Source: Chitinivibrionales bacterium
GTDB lineage: Bacteria; Fibrobacterota; Chitinivibrionia; Chitinivibrionales; WJKA01
Length of the DNA stretch: 64,000 nt
Reading direction: 5' to 3'
Assembly (NCBI GenBank): GCA_014728295.1
Contig: WJLW01000083.1
Coordinates: 85,860-149,859 of the forward strand
Numbering within the stretch: position 1 is the first letter of the stretch; each line of letters begins with the position of its first letter. The notes beneath the pieces were generated by a model. It did not search any database. It was not told where the DNA came from and saw only the letters and a list, made by a program, of their open reading frames with translations. This document shows positions 34,018-41,773 of this stretch, piece by piece. A program made the translations under genes and the position numbers.

Positions 34018-35622
34018 TTAGTTATTTTTCTGCTTTTTTTTTAAAATACCGGCAAACGCAGATGCATCTCTATCTGTAGTGCGGTTGAGTTCAGCTTGAG
34101 TTTGCTTGCGTTCACTGAAACTGTTGAATAGCTCCGGAATTGAAGCACGCTCGGATTTTTCCGATAATTGAGAAGCTTCCGGCTTAGCGCTAGCCGGCCG
34201 CCTGCGCGCAGGCGCCTTCGATCCATTTTGTTGCATGGTCGCAGTGGCAACGCCGGCAGAGGCTGCCTTGATCGTCTCCGGCGCCGATTCACTGTGCCGG
34301 AAGGTAGTTGAATCTGCAGAATGAAAATCGCTTCCGTTTCCGCCGCTCGCAGTATCCCCGGGGGAAGCTGCAGGCTGTGCCGGGTGGTCTTGGGGCGGCT
34401 GCGGCGCCGGCGACTGTACCACATCGTAAACCATCACCTGCCGTTGCCGGGCCGCCGAGCCGGTGGCAGAGTTGCCTAATGAGGGGATGCCGTTAAATTC
34501 GTTCCGGTCAACCTCAACCCATGCGTATTTTTTCGGTGATACTTTTTTCAGCCAGGCGCAAAGCCAGCTCCATTGCACCTGCCGGCGGGGCGTGAGGTTT
34601 TTGTAAATCTCATCGAAATCCGTCAGGATATGGACAATCTCGGCGGGGATCGATTCCTTTGCCTCTGCCAGGGATGCCGCCAGCAGGCCCACCTCCTCGG
34701 CTGTGCGCATAAAGCGATCCTGCTTTTGGAGACTGGCCACTTCACGCCCGAAAGCCGAGACAGAATCGAAGCGCTGCACCGGTTGAACGGCAAGGGCTTT
34801 GAGAATCATATCATTGAGCTGCCGGGGAATTGCACCATTATACTCGGAGGGGGGTTGGGGCGGGCGTGAGTTGACGGCGATGAGCATGTCCCTGGCGCGG
34901 GGAGCATTATACGGCAGATAGCCGGTAAGCAATTCGTACAGAATGACACCCAGAGAATAGATGTCGGCCCGGGGATCCGCGACCTCACCGTTAAGCAGCT
35001 CCGGTGCAATGTAGGCATAGCGTCGGTCTACGCCACCTGGCATGAATGAGCTTGCGCCGGGGATAATATCGGCTATGCCGAGATCGCCAATCCGGATGCG
35101 CCCGTCAAATGATGCGTAAATATTCTCGGGCGTCAACATTCGATGTGTAAGATGCACGTGCCTTCCGGATCGGGTGCGCAGTTCATGGGCATGGCCCAAT
35201 CCGCGGCAGCAGGAGTTGCATAAATACAGTACATACCACAACGGAAGCTGATAGCCGGATTTCCACGCCTGCAAGCCAACTTCACGCAGACTCAGTCCGG
35301 GAATATATTCTGTTGTAACATAGAACCTGTCTTTGACTTTGCCAAAATCCAGTAGCGTGGCAAGCGATGGATGCTTCAGTTTAATGGCTGCCCGGCATCT
35401 GGCTTTAAAAACGGTAACAAAATCCGGATCGGCACCGCCATGCGAAGCAAAGGTTCGCAGCAACACCTCTTGCGAATTGCTGCCCTTGTCAAGCAACTCG
35501 GCATGCCACATTTCGCAGTGACTCGCTTTTGCCAATCGAGCAATTACCTTGTAGCGGGGATTTACCAGCATGCCGAATTTGCGCTGTCCATCGTTAATTT
35601 TCCTTGCTCCGTCTACTGACAT
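34018..35622 (-). CDS. protein kinase-like protein (probable pseudokinase), first of a divergent pair
   Basis: 534 residues. The N-terminal about 300 form a Hanks-type kinase fold, with lobe landmarks DRFYVTTEYIPGLSLREVGL, YAYIAPELLNGEVADPRADI and YSLGVILYELLTGYLPYNAP. Key residues are degraded: the glycine loop is absent (LAKASHCEMW), the VAIK lysine is R56 (EVLLRTF), and the catalytic HRD is H160-R161-M162 (THRMLTPENI). N167 and the metal-binding D180 (GDLG) remain. Residues 303-360 form a compact helical module shared with the protein at 35998. The rest is a low-complexity Pro/Ala/Ser tail with no membrane helix. It leads an operon with two roadblock proteins and an OmpA protein, so it probably works as a binding scaffold rather than an enzyme. 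Confidence 0.85.
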   Translation of the reverse strand: MSVDGARKINDGQRKFGMLVNPRYKVIARLAKASHCEMWHAELLDKGSNSQEVLLRTFASHGGADPDFVTVFKARCRAAIKLKHPSLATLLDFGKVKDRFYVTTEYIPGLSLREVGLQAWKSGYQLPLWYVLYLCNSCCRGLGHAHELRTRSGRHVHLTHRMLTPENIYASFDGRIRIGDLGIADIIPGASSFMPGGVDRRYAYIAPELLNGEVADPRADIYSLGVILYELLTGYLPYNAPRARDMLIAVNSRPPQPPSEYNGAIPRQLNDMILKALAVQPVQRFDSVSAFGREVASLQKQDRFMRTAEEVGLLAASLAEAKESIPAEIVHILTDFDEIYKNLTPRRQVQWSWLCAWLKKVSPKKYAWVEVDRNEFNGIPSLGNSATGSAARQRQVMVYDVVQSPAPQPPQDHPAQPAASPGDTASGGNGSDFHSADSTTFRHSESAPETIKAASAGVATATMQQNGSKAPARRRPASAKPEASQLSEKSERASIPELFNSFSERKQTQAELNRTTDRDASAFAGILKKKQKNN

Positions 35623-35785
35623 GTTTACCTGTTTTGGCGTGTCTGTTCACCATGCACGCCGGCTTACCGCCGACATTGTGAGGCGTGCAAGAAAATAAGA
35701 GGATACCGGCAACGAAAGCAAGCCGTTGAGCGAGCGGAAGATAGAGAGAATCTATCCATTTTTTGCAGTGCTTTATCACAGAGCG

Positions 35786-35814
35786 TTGCCTATTTATTAC
35801 TTTAATGGTAGAAT
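35786..35814 (+). promoter_or_regulatory. candidate promoter of the second pseudokinase gene
   Basis: TTGCCT (35786-35791), 17 bp, TAGAAT (35809-35814), within the 375-bp divergent intergenic region. It would leave a leader of about 180 nucleotides before the ATG at 35998, long enough to contain the palindrome at 35934. No other gene is seen in 35623-35997. Confidence 0.45.
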
Positions 35815-35933
35815 TTCTTCCGGAATAATCCGGTGCGGCTGGTAGATTACCTGTCAATTCAAGCTGTTTTCGTGCCCTTGCTGACCGTGCTGAAATCAAC
35901 GGAAGTCGGCCTTGTCGGCGCATAACGTTGTCG

Positions 35934-35947
35934 TCACCTGCAGGTGA
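35934..35947. promoter_or_regulatory. 14-bp perfect palindrome, candidate operator
   Basis: TCACCTGCAGGTGA is an exact inverted repeat with no spacer, 51 bp before the ATG of the gene at 35998 and inside the region shared by two divergent genes. A dimeric regulator could bind it. No second copy was noticed nearby. Confidence 0.4.
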
Positions 35948-35997
35948 TGTGTACGATTTGACTCAATCAGCACGCCGGTACCTTAAAGAGTTTCACT

Positions 35998-37797
35998 ATG
36001 AGCACTAAAAATTACAACCTCAAAAACAAGCTACACCAATATCAAAAAGCCCAGACGTGGCTGGCGGAAATCCCGGCCTCGAACGGGCGCGTACGTCCGG
36101 TTGAACTGAAAACCATCGAGCCTCCCCCGGCCGAAAGCCTGCCACACTTTGAAGAGCTATTTCGCAACGAGGGCAAGCAGGCCGTTACAATCAAGCATCG
36201 CAACATTTTGTCGGTATATGATTTTGGCAAATACGGCAATCGGTATTATATCGCTTCGGAATATTGTAATGGTTATACGCTGTCCTATCTTGCCCATAAG
36301 CTCACCGAAAAAAACATGCACCTTCCGGTGTGGTTTCTGCTTCGGATTATTGCAGAGGTTTGTGACGGTGTTGCGCATGTGCGCACGGCATGGAGCAACG
36401 GCGGCAACCCGGCGGCAGGCGAAACATTTTTTCTCAATCCCGACAACATAATCATATCGGTGAATGGTTCGGTAAAGCTATGCAATCCGGGAATTCCTCA
36501 GCTCAATTCATATATACTCAGCGGCGACAGCTCGATACCCGGCGGATACTTCCGCTATGCGCCGCCGGAATATTATCGGGCCGAAAAGAGCAATGAGCGC
36601 GCAGATGTTTTCTCTATCGGGCTGATAATGCACGAACTGCTGTCGGGGCAATCCAATTCATTGCCGCTGCCTCTTGACTCCATGCAGAATGGTGGTTTGG
36701 AGCCACTTATAACGCTTGCGCCCTGGATTACCGATGAACTCAACGAAATTATCTTGAAAGCTGCATCTGGCGACCCGCAGGAGCGATTTGACAGCGCGCA
36801 AACGTTCGCCATAGTACTGCGCGAGTTCATTAACAAACACGACGTTACTCGTGATCCAAGTGAAACCGGCTTGCTGGTCGCCTCTGTCTTCAGGGATAAT
36901 CCCACAATCCCCCCAACGGTACATAAAATTTTTACCGACTGGCCGGACATAAAGCGCAGACTCACCGACGCGGAAAAGCAACGCTGGGGATGGCTCAATA
37001 CCATCCTGACCGGTGAGTATCTCAACGGCTTTGCGCAAAGCGGCCTTATGAATCATTACCTCCGGGAAAGTGTGCCACCGGGCGCCGCTGCAACCGCAGA
37101 TGAGATGAGCCCCCAACACAATGGGCATGCACGGCAAACCGACGGCAATACCCGTAAACCCGACATAGCGCACTTTGAAGTTCGCAACGGTCTTTGCGGC
37201 GAGACGGGAGAACAAGCGCAGCATTCCGATCTGCATGCTACCGAAGAATCCGAATCGCACGCCGGGACTCGGCCAATTGATGCGCCACAGGAAACCGGAT
37301 CGCCGATGAGCGGGCAAATTACCGTAGACAGCAAACCAACCGGATGGTTTTCCACCGGCGAACTCACGCAGCGTGACAAAGCCGAGCAGCAACTGCACTC
37401 ATTGTGGAATGACGCCGTATCGTCCAGAGACACCTGGGCAAGTGCTCCGGGGACCTCGAATCTCGCCCGGTTTTTTGCTCAAACCCAAAGCATGCCGGCG
37501 ATTCGCAAAGACAGCCCCCCCACCATGCCCTTTCCCAACCTTGCCCGCTCCGAGCCCGGGTCTCCCGAAGCACCAGTGGAAGCACATCAGCTTCACAACG
37601 GAAGCGATGAACCCCTGGAGTTAACCGAAGCCGATAAATACTTTGACGACGGAATGCATGCAGTTCATCGAAAAGATTTCAATGCGGCCATCGCCTGCTT
37701 CGAGCACGCCTGCCGCCTTGAACCTGACAACAAAATATTCCTGACGAACCTCAGGCTGGCCCGCAACCAATTTGAAAAACAAAACAGCGAGCTTTAG
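35998..37797 (+). CDS. protein kinase-like protein (pseudokinase) with C-terminal TPR, second of a divergent pair
   Basis: 599 residues, related to the divergent product at 34018-35622. The kinase fold is visible (NRYYIASEYCNGYTLSYLAH, YFRYAPPEYYRAEKSNERAD, VFSIGLIMHELLSG), and so is the arginine of the C-lobe (QERFDSA). Catalysis is impossible by known rules: HRD is gone (GETFFLNPDN) and DFG reads CNPG with N163. K38 and N150 are kept. Residues 283-335 repeat the post-kinase module of its partner (SETGLLVASVF, IPPTVHKIFTDWPDIKRRLT, QRWGWL). A disordered middle (about 345-540) leads to one or two TPR-like helix pairs at 545-590 (YFDDGMHAVHRKDFNAAIAC). It likely forms a complex with the partner pseudokinase. 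Confidence 0.83.
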   Translation: MSTKNYNLKNKLHQYQKAQTWLAEIPASNGRVRPVELKTIEPPPAESLPHFEELFRNEGKQAVTIKHRNILSVYDFGKYGNRYYIASEYCNGYTLSYLAHKLTEKNMHLPVWFLLRIIAEVCDGVAHVRTAWSNGGNPAAGETFFLNPDNIIISVNGSVKLCNPGIPQLNSYILSGDSSIPGGYFRYAPPEYYRAEKSNERADVFSIGLIMHELLSGQSNSLPLPLDSMQNGGLEPLITLAPWITDELNEIILKAASGDPQERFDSAQTFAIVLREFINKHDVTRDPSETGLLVASVFRDNPTIPPTVHKIFTDWPDIKRRLTDAEKQRWGWLNTILTGEYLNGFAQSGLMNHYLRESVPPGAAATADEMSPQHNGHARQTDGNTRKPDIAHFEVRNGLCGETGEQAQHSDLHATEESESHAGTRPIDAPQETGSPMSGQITVDSKPTGWFSTGELTQRDKAEQQLHSLWNDAVSSRDTWASAPGTSNLARFFAQTQSMPAIRKDSPPTMPFPNLARSEPGSPEAPVEAHQLHNGSDEPLELTEADKYFDDGMHAVHRKDFNAAIACFEHACRLEPDNKIFLTNLRLARNQFEKQNSEL

Positions 37798-37979
37798 CAC
37801 ACGCACTTTGTGCAACCCAATCCACAGTCATTTCCACCTGCGAATCGAGCGCTATGCTCTGTTGCCCTGCCGCCGGTGCTTTTTTTTATATTGCATACGG
37901 GTAAGCCCCGGTAATGTGAAATGAGCATCGCTGCCGGAGCTGTCCTCCGCCAAACCATACTGCCGGGAGTGGTCTGCTT

Positions 37980-38480
37980 ATGCACAGTAGTTTTAAAGAA
38001 CTTGAGACGGCACAGGGAACGATGTTTTTCCTGGGTTCAATCAGTCACGCCGTAGAGCAGCTTGCGGGCCGGGGGGCCAACGGCATCACCTTCCGGGCCG
38101 GACGCAACATTGCCACAAAACAGAACATAGACCGTCACGACGAGAATCTGTTGGTCGCAATTGAAAGCGTCAAGCAGGAGATGGAAAAGATGGGAATGAA
38201 GTGGGATGTTGAGGTTTACAAAAAGAAAGTGGAACCCTCCGCCCTCGTGGAGACGGAGCATGAGTATCACGTAAAACTCGTATTTAGAAACTGCATGGTG
38301 CGTTCATGCCAGTTTCATTACGGCCATCCGCAGAAAAATTCGCTCTGCATGCTTAACCACGGCTTGTTTTGCGGACTGCTGCAAAAAATACACGGATCAT
38401 TTTCCGAGTACGATTTCATTCATTCCGGCGAAAATGCCTGTATCGGGCTCTTACGAGTCAAGAAGGGAAGGGCTGCCTGA
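37980..38480 (+). CDS. V4R-like domain protein, first gene of the hydrogenase operon
   Basis: 166 residues. The pattern resembles 4-vinyl-reductase (V4R)-type small-molecule-binding domains: an N-terminal RGANGITFRAGRNIATKQ, a central helix and a cysteine-rich end, FRNCMVRSCQFHYGHPQKNS with LCMLNHGLFCGLLQKIHG and HSGENACIGLLRV. Five cysteines in the last 60 residues could bind metal. GGGAG precedes the ATG. The stop overlaps the small-subunit start (TGATG). The C-terminal half of the ferredoxin encoded at 40815 has the same layout, so this domain is used twice in the operon. V4R assignment is from pattern and is tentative. Confidence 0.7.
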   Translation: MHSSFKELETAQGTMFFLGSISHAVEQLAGRGANGITFRAGRNIATKQNIDRHDENLLVAIESVKQEMEKMGMKWDVEVYKKKVEPSALVETEHEYHVKLVFRNCMVRSCQFHYGHPQKNSLCMLNHGLFCGLLQKIHGSFSEYDFIHSGENACIGLLRVKKGRAA

Positions 38481-39433
38481 TGAAAGAAAAAGCAAAAGTA
38501 TCGATAGAGTGGCTCTCGGGGTGTTCGGGATGTGAGGTCGGCATTGTCGATCTGCACGAAAAGTTGTTGAATGTTCTTGAAGAAGTCGAGCTGGTGCGCG
38601 TGCCGATCCTGATGGATACCAAAGAGTACGTCAACGCGCATGTCGGCATCATCACCGGTTGCGTGCGTACCGAGCATGACATCGACGCAGCAAAAAGCAT
38701 GCGTGACACCTGTGATGCCATTATTGCTTTCGGCACCTGTCCGGTATATGGCGGTCCGCAAAGCGCCGCCTACGCCCACACAAATCAGGAACTGCTCGAT
38801 ACGGCCTATTATCGCAATCCGACCACCAGCACGAGCGGTGGGCCGACCAATGTACCCCGTCTGCTGGAAGAGTCCCGGCCGCTGGACGAGATAATCGAGG
38901 TCGACCTGTACCTGCCCGGCTGTCCGCCGCATCCCGCCTATATACTTGAAGGATTGATGTCGTTGCTACGCTCAAAATCACCGACATTCGGCCGCCACAG
39001 CGTATGCTTCAACTGTACGCGTACCATGAAAAAGACCGATGTGGCCGAAATCAGGCGCATGACCGACGGCATAGCCGATGCACAGACCTGCTTTCTTTCG
39101 CAGGGCTACCTCTGCTTCGGCTCGGTGACCCTGGATCGCTGTCTGGCGCCCTGTCCGTCGAAGGGAACGCCCTGTTTCAGTTGCGGCGGACCGGCGGAAT
39201 CGGTTATTCTGGAACCGCAAAAAGACGTTCGCTCCGAAGTGGCGGCACGCATGTCGCATTTGACAAATATTCCGTACGAGGATGTCGTGAACACCATCGA
39301 ATCACAGGCAAAAACGCACTTTGCCTATGCCATGGCTTCGCCAGTATTCCGGCAGAAGCCGACATTTTTGCTCAAGAAGTGGATGCAGAATAAACCTCCG
39401 GCCAAAAAGGAGTTTGCATGGGGCGAACACTAG
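38480..39433 (+). CDS. [NiFe] hydrogenase small subunit (group 3-like)
   Basis: 317 residues from the ATG at 38480, which overlaps the preceding stop; an in-frame start at 38369 lies inside the upstream gene. Electron-transfer subunit. Proximal-cluster cysteines are in the N-terminal WLSGCSGCEVG (C15, C18), TGCVRTEHD, FGTCPVYGG and LPGCPPHP. There is no Tat signal, so the enzyme is cytoplasmic. The C-terminal part has a second cysteine set (CFNCTRTMKK, LAPCPSKGTPCFSCGGP) that should bind further clusters, as in F420-non-reducing (Mvh-like, group 3c) small subunits. The end overlaps the large-subunit gene by 16 bp. Confidence 0.9.
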   Translation: MKEKAKVSIEWLSGCSGCEVGIVDLHEKLLNVLEEVELVRVPILMDTKEYVNAHVGIITGCVRTEHDIDAAKSMRDTCDAIIAFGTCPVYGGPQSAAYAHTNQELLDTAYYRNPTTSTSGGPTNVPRLLEESRPLDEIIEVDLYLPGCPPHPAYILEGLMSLLRSKSPTFGRHSVCFNCTRTMKKTDVAEIRRMTDGIADAQTCFLSQGYLCFGSVTLDRCLAPCPSKGTPCFSCGGPAESVILEPQKDVRSEVAARMSHLTNIPYEDVVNTIESQAKTHFAYAMASPVFRQKPTFLLKKWMQNKPPAKKEFAWGEH

Positions 39434-40815
39434 CGATTAATCCGGTCACCCGGATTGAAGGACATGCACGCGTCAACCTTGAAATTGATGATGCGAAGAC
39501 CATTACCGGCAGTTGTTTCCAGGTCATGGACTTTCGCGGCTTCGAAACCTTTCTGCAGGGCATGCAGGTAGAAATGATGCCGGCCATCACGCCCCGGATA
39601 TGCGGAACCTGCCCGCAGACGCATCATCTTGTTGCCGCGCGGGCGGTTGACAAGGTATATCAGGCCGCGATTCCGCGTCCTGCCTGGTTGCAGCGGGCGA
39701 TACTCAATGCCGGGGGAATCATTCATTCGCACGCAATCCACTTTTTCATGCTGGCCGGTCCAGATCTGTTATTCGGGCTGGATTCCGATCCGGCACAGCG
39801 CAACATCGTCGGCATTGCGCAAGCCCATCCCGACAAGGCAAAAATGGCTATTCGCCTGCGCGCTATCGGGCATAAGATCTGCGAAGAAGTCGGCGGCAGA
39901 GGGACGCATCCGGTCACCCAGATTGCCGGGGGAGCAGCGGCGCCGCTTGAAGCCGACAAGATCGCCACGCTCAAGCAGTATGCGCAGGAAGCCCTTGCGC
40001 TGTGCAAAGAGCTGTATGAATTTGCTACCTCGATCCTTGAAGGCAACACCGATCTGGTGCAGTCTTTGCCGCTCGAAACCGCCTACCTCGGTACCGTCAA
40101 AGGCGGGGTATTTGACCTATACGACGGCGACCTGCGGCTGACCGGTGCCGACGGGACTTTTTTTGAATTCAGCGAAGACGCCTGGACCGATCATATTGTC
40201 GAAGGAGTAACCGACGGATCGTACGGTAAACCTACCGTGTTCAAAACCGGTTCGGAATCAATCGCCTATCGTGTCGGCCCGCTCGCCCGCATGAATTGCG
40301 CCGAAAGCATCGACACCCCGCTGGCAAATGGAGAGCTGGCAAAATTCAAGCACAATTACGGCAGCCCGTGCCATCAGACGGTACTGTACAATCAGGCCCG
40401 CCTGATCGAGCTGCTTTACTCGGTCGAGAAATTAAACGAATTGATTAACGATCCCGAGCTGGCATCCGACAACATTCGCGCCCGCCTGGGAACGCCCCGC
40501 AACGCAGCCGCGCATGTGGAAGCTCCCCGCGGCGTGTTGATCCACGACTATCAGGTTGACGAAAACGCCATCGTCACCAAGGCCAATCTGCTCGTGGCCA
40601 CCCAGCAGAATTTAGGCGCGATCAACGAAACGATCAAAATGTCGGCCCAGAAATTCATCGATCAGAAAGACGAGCTTTTGCTCAATGCCGTTGAATTTGC
40701 CATCAGGTGCTACGACCCCTGCCTGTCCTGCGCCACCCATCGCATCGGTCAAATGAAGATGCAGGTAACCATCACCCATAACGGAAGCGCCATCCGGCAC
40801 CTAAGGAGAAGCTGA
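39418..40815 (+). CDS. [NiFe] hydrogenase large subunit (group 3-like)
   Basis: 465 residues, the catalytic subunit. The nickel-iron site cysteines are C62/C65 in RICGTCPQTHH and C435/C438 in DPCLSCATH. Other family blocks are NPVTRIEGHARVNLEI near the start and EAPRGVLIHDYQ. A 24-residue extension after H441 is the peptide normally removed by a maturation endopeptidase; no hyp or protease gene is in the window. AAGGAG lies five bases before the ATG at 39418. It is co-transcribed with the small subunit, the V4R-like protein and the ferredoxin, and so likely couples hydrogen turnover to ferredoxin. The exact subgroup needs a tree. Confidence 0.95.
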   Translation: MGRTLAINPVTRIEGHARVNLEIDDAKTITGSCFQVMDFRGFETFLQGMQVEMMPAITPRICGTCPQTHHLVAARAVDKVYQAAIPRPAWLQRAILNAGGIIHSHAIHFFMLAGPDLLFGLDSDPAQRNIVGIAQAHPDKAKMAIRLRAIGHKICEEVGGRGTHPVTQIAGGAAAPLEADKIATLKQYAQEALALCKELYEFATSILEGNTDLVQSLPLETAYLGTVKGGVFDLYDGDLRLTGADGTFFEFSEDAWTDHIVEGVTDGSYGKPTVFKTGSESIAYRVGPLARMNCAESIDTPLANGELAKFKHNYGSPCHQTVLYNQARLIELLYSVEKLNELINDPELASDNIRARLGTPRNAAAHVEAPRGVLIHDYQVDENAIVTKANLLVATQQNLGAINETIKMSAQKFIDQKDELLLNAVEFAIRCYDPCLSCATHRIGQMKMQVTITHNGSAIRHLRRS

Positions 40816-41519
40816 TGCCAACCGTACACATTACCGAAAAAGGCTGCCGCGGATGCACCATGTGTGTCGACATCTGTCCGGTTGACGTATTCGAGCTTGA
40901 AAACGATATCGCCAAAGTCGTCAATCAGGATGACTGCATAGAGTGCCGTTCGTGCACTTACGCCTGTCCGTCGGGATGCATCGAGCTGCCCAATACCGAG
41001 GCCGTGCGACCATTCCATCGTATCGAAAAGAATGTTCACTTTGTAGAAAAATTCCTGCAAACCGCACCTTCCTCACAAGAGTTGACACCGCAGGAGTGCC
41101 GCAAAGCCTCCGAAGAGGTCGGTCTGCTGCTCATTGCATATTCGAACGCGATATCCGAAATTCTGGGCCGCGGACACCGATCGGCCGGCCGCCGGGCCGG
41201 AACCGCAGCCGCCGCGCATATGCCGGAGATGTATGAGCAGAAAGATACTGCATCACTGCTCGCACGAATGCAACAGCGTTTCGGTGCGAGTTTCGATTTT
41301 ACGTCACAGATTGGTGAGGATTCCATCACCCTTTCGGTTTCTCCGTGCGGTCTGCTGGGACCATTGAAAAAAGCGGCACTGGAGCCGGGCAAGGCCGATT
41401 TGTGCCTGCTCTTTCACGAGTACTGGGCCGGATTGATGAGTTCGTATACGGGCAAAGTTTACAAAAGCGAACTGAAGAGCGCAGGCGATTCGTGCACCTT
41501 CTGTCTGAGAGCATCGTGA
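40815..41519 (+). CDS. 2[4Fe-4S] ferredoxin fused to a V4R-like domain
   Basis: 234 residues. Two cluster motifs, CRGCTMCVDICP (C11, C14, C17, C21) and CIECRSCTYACP (C41, C44, C47, C51), form a bacterial-type ferredoxin in the first 60 residues. Residues about 90-234 repeat the layout of the 166-residue protein at 37980: SNAISEILGRGHRSAGRRAG, then VSPCGLLGPLKKAALEPGKA, LCLLFHEYWAGLMSSY and SAGDSCTFCLRAS. AAGGAG precedes the ATG, which overlaps the hydrogenase stop (TGATG). It should carry electrons to or from the hydrogenase; the fused domain may sense a ligand or dock a partner. No diaphorase or heterodisulfide-reductase subunit is present here. Confidence 0.88.
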   Translation: MPTVHITEKGCRGCTMCVDICPVDVFELENDIAKVVNQDDCIECRSCTYACPSGCIELPNTEAVRPFHRIEKNVHFVEKFLQTAPSSQELTPQECRKASEEVGLLLIAYSNAISEILGRGHRSAGRRAGTAAAAHMPEMYEQKDTASLLARMQQRFGASFDFTSQIGEDSITLSVSPCGLLGPLKKAALEPGKADLCLLFHEYWAGLMSSYTGKVYKSELKSAGDSCTFCLRAS

Positions 41520-41773
41520 AACAATCCCGATCAGAACAAGCGCGCTCATTCGCTTCATAGCAATCCATTCTGCAGCAGCGATGGCGCAGCCCATTTCATT
41601 CCGGACGGCAAAGTGCTTTACGGCGTTGCTCTCGCTGGAGATTTTTTTTGCATATCTCCCTGCGCTCTAATATTTTAAACCTTAAGTCTCCACAAACGGC
41701 GTGAACAATCATTTAATCGCTTCGGGACGGAACTGAAAGCTGGATGAACCACACCCAACTACAGGGGAGTATT

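Noticed and set aside
35594..35923. Minus-strand 109-codon open frame in the divergent intergenic region
   Set aside because: It overlaps the start of the pseudokinase gene in another frame, has no ribosome binding site and no sensible protein sequence.
37860..37905. Sigma-54-like promoter before the hydrogenase operon
   Set aside because: A GG...GC pair is present but the spacing is 16 rather than 10 bases.
41610..41650. Terminator after the ferredoxin gene (CTC...GAG followed by T8)
   Set aside because: The T run is good but the stem is only three base pairs.
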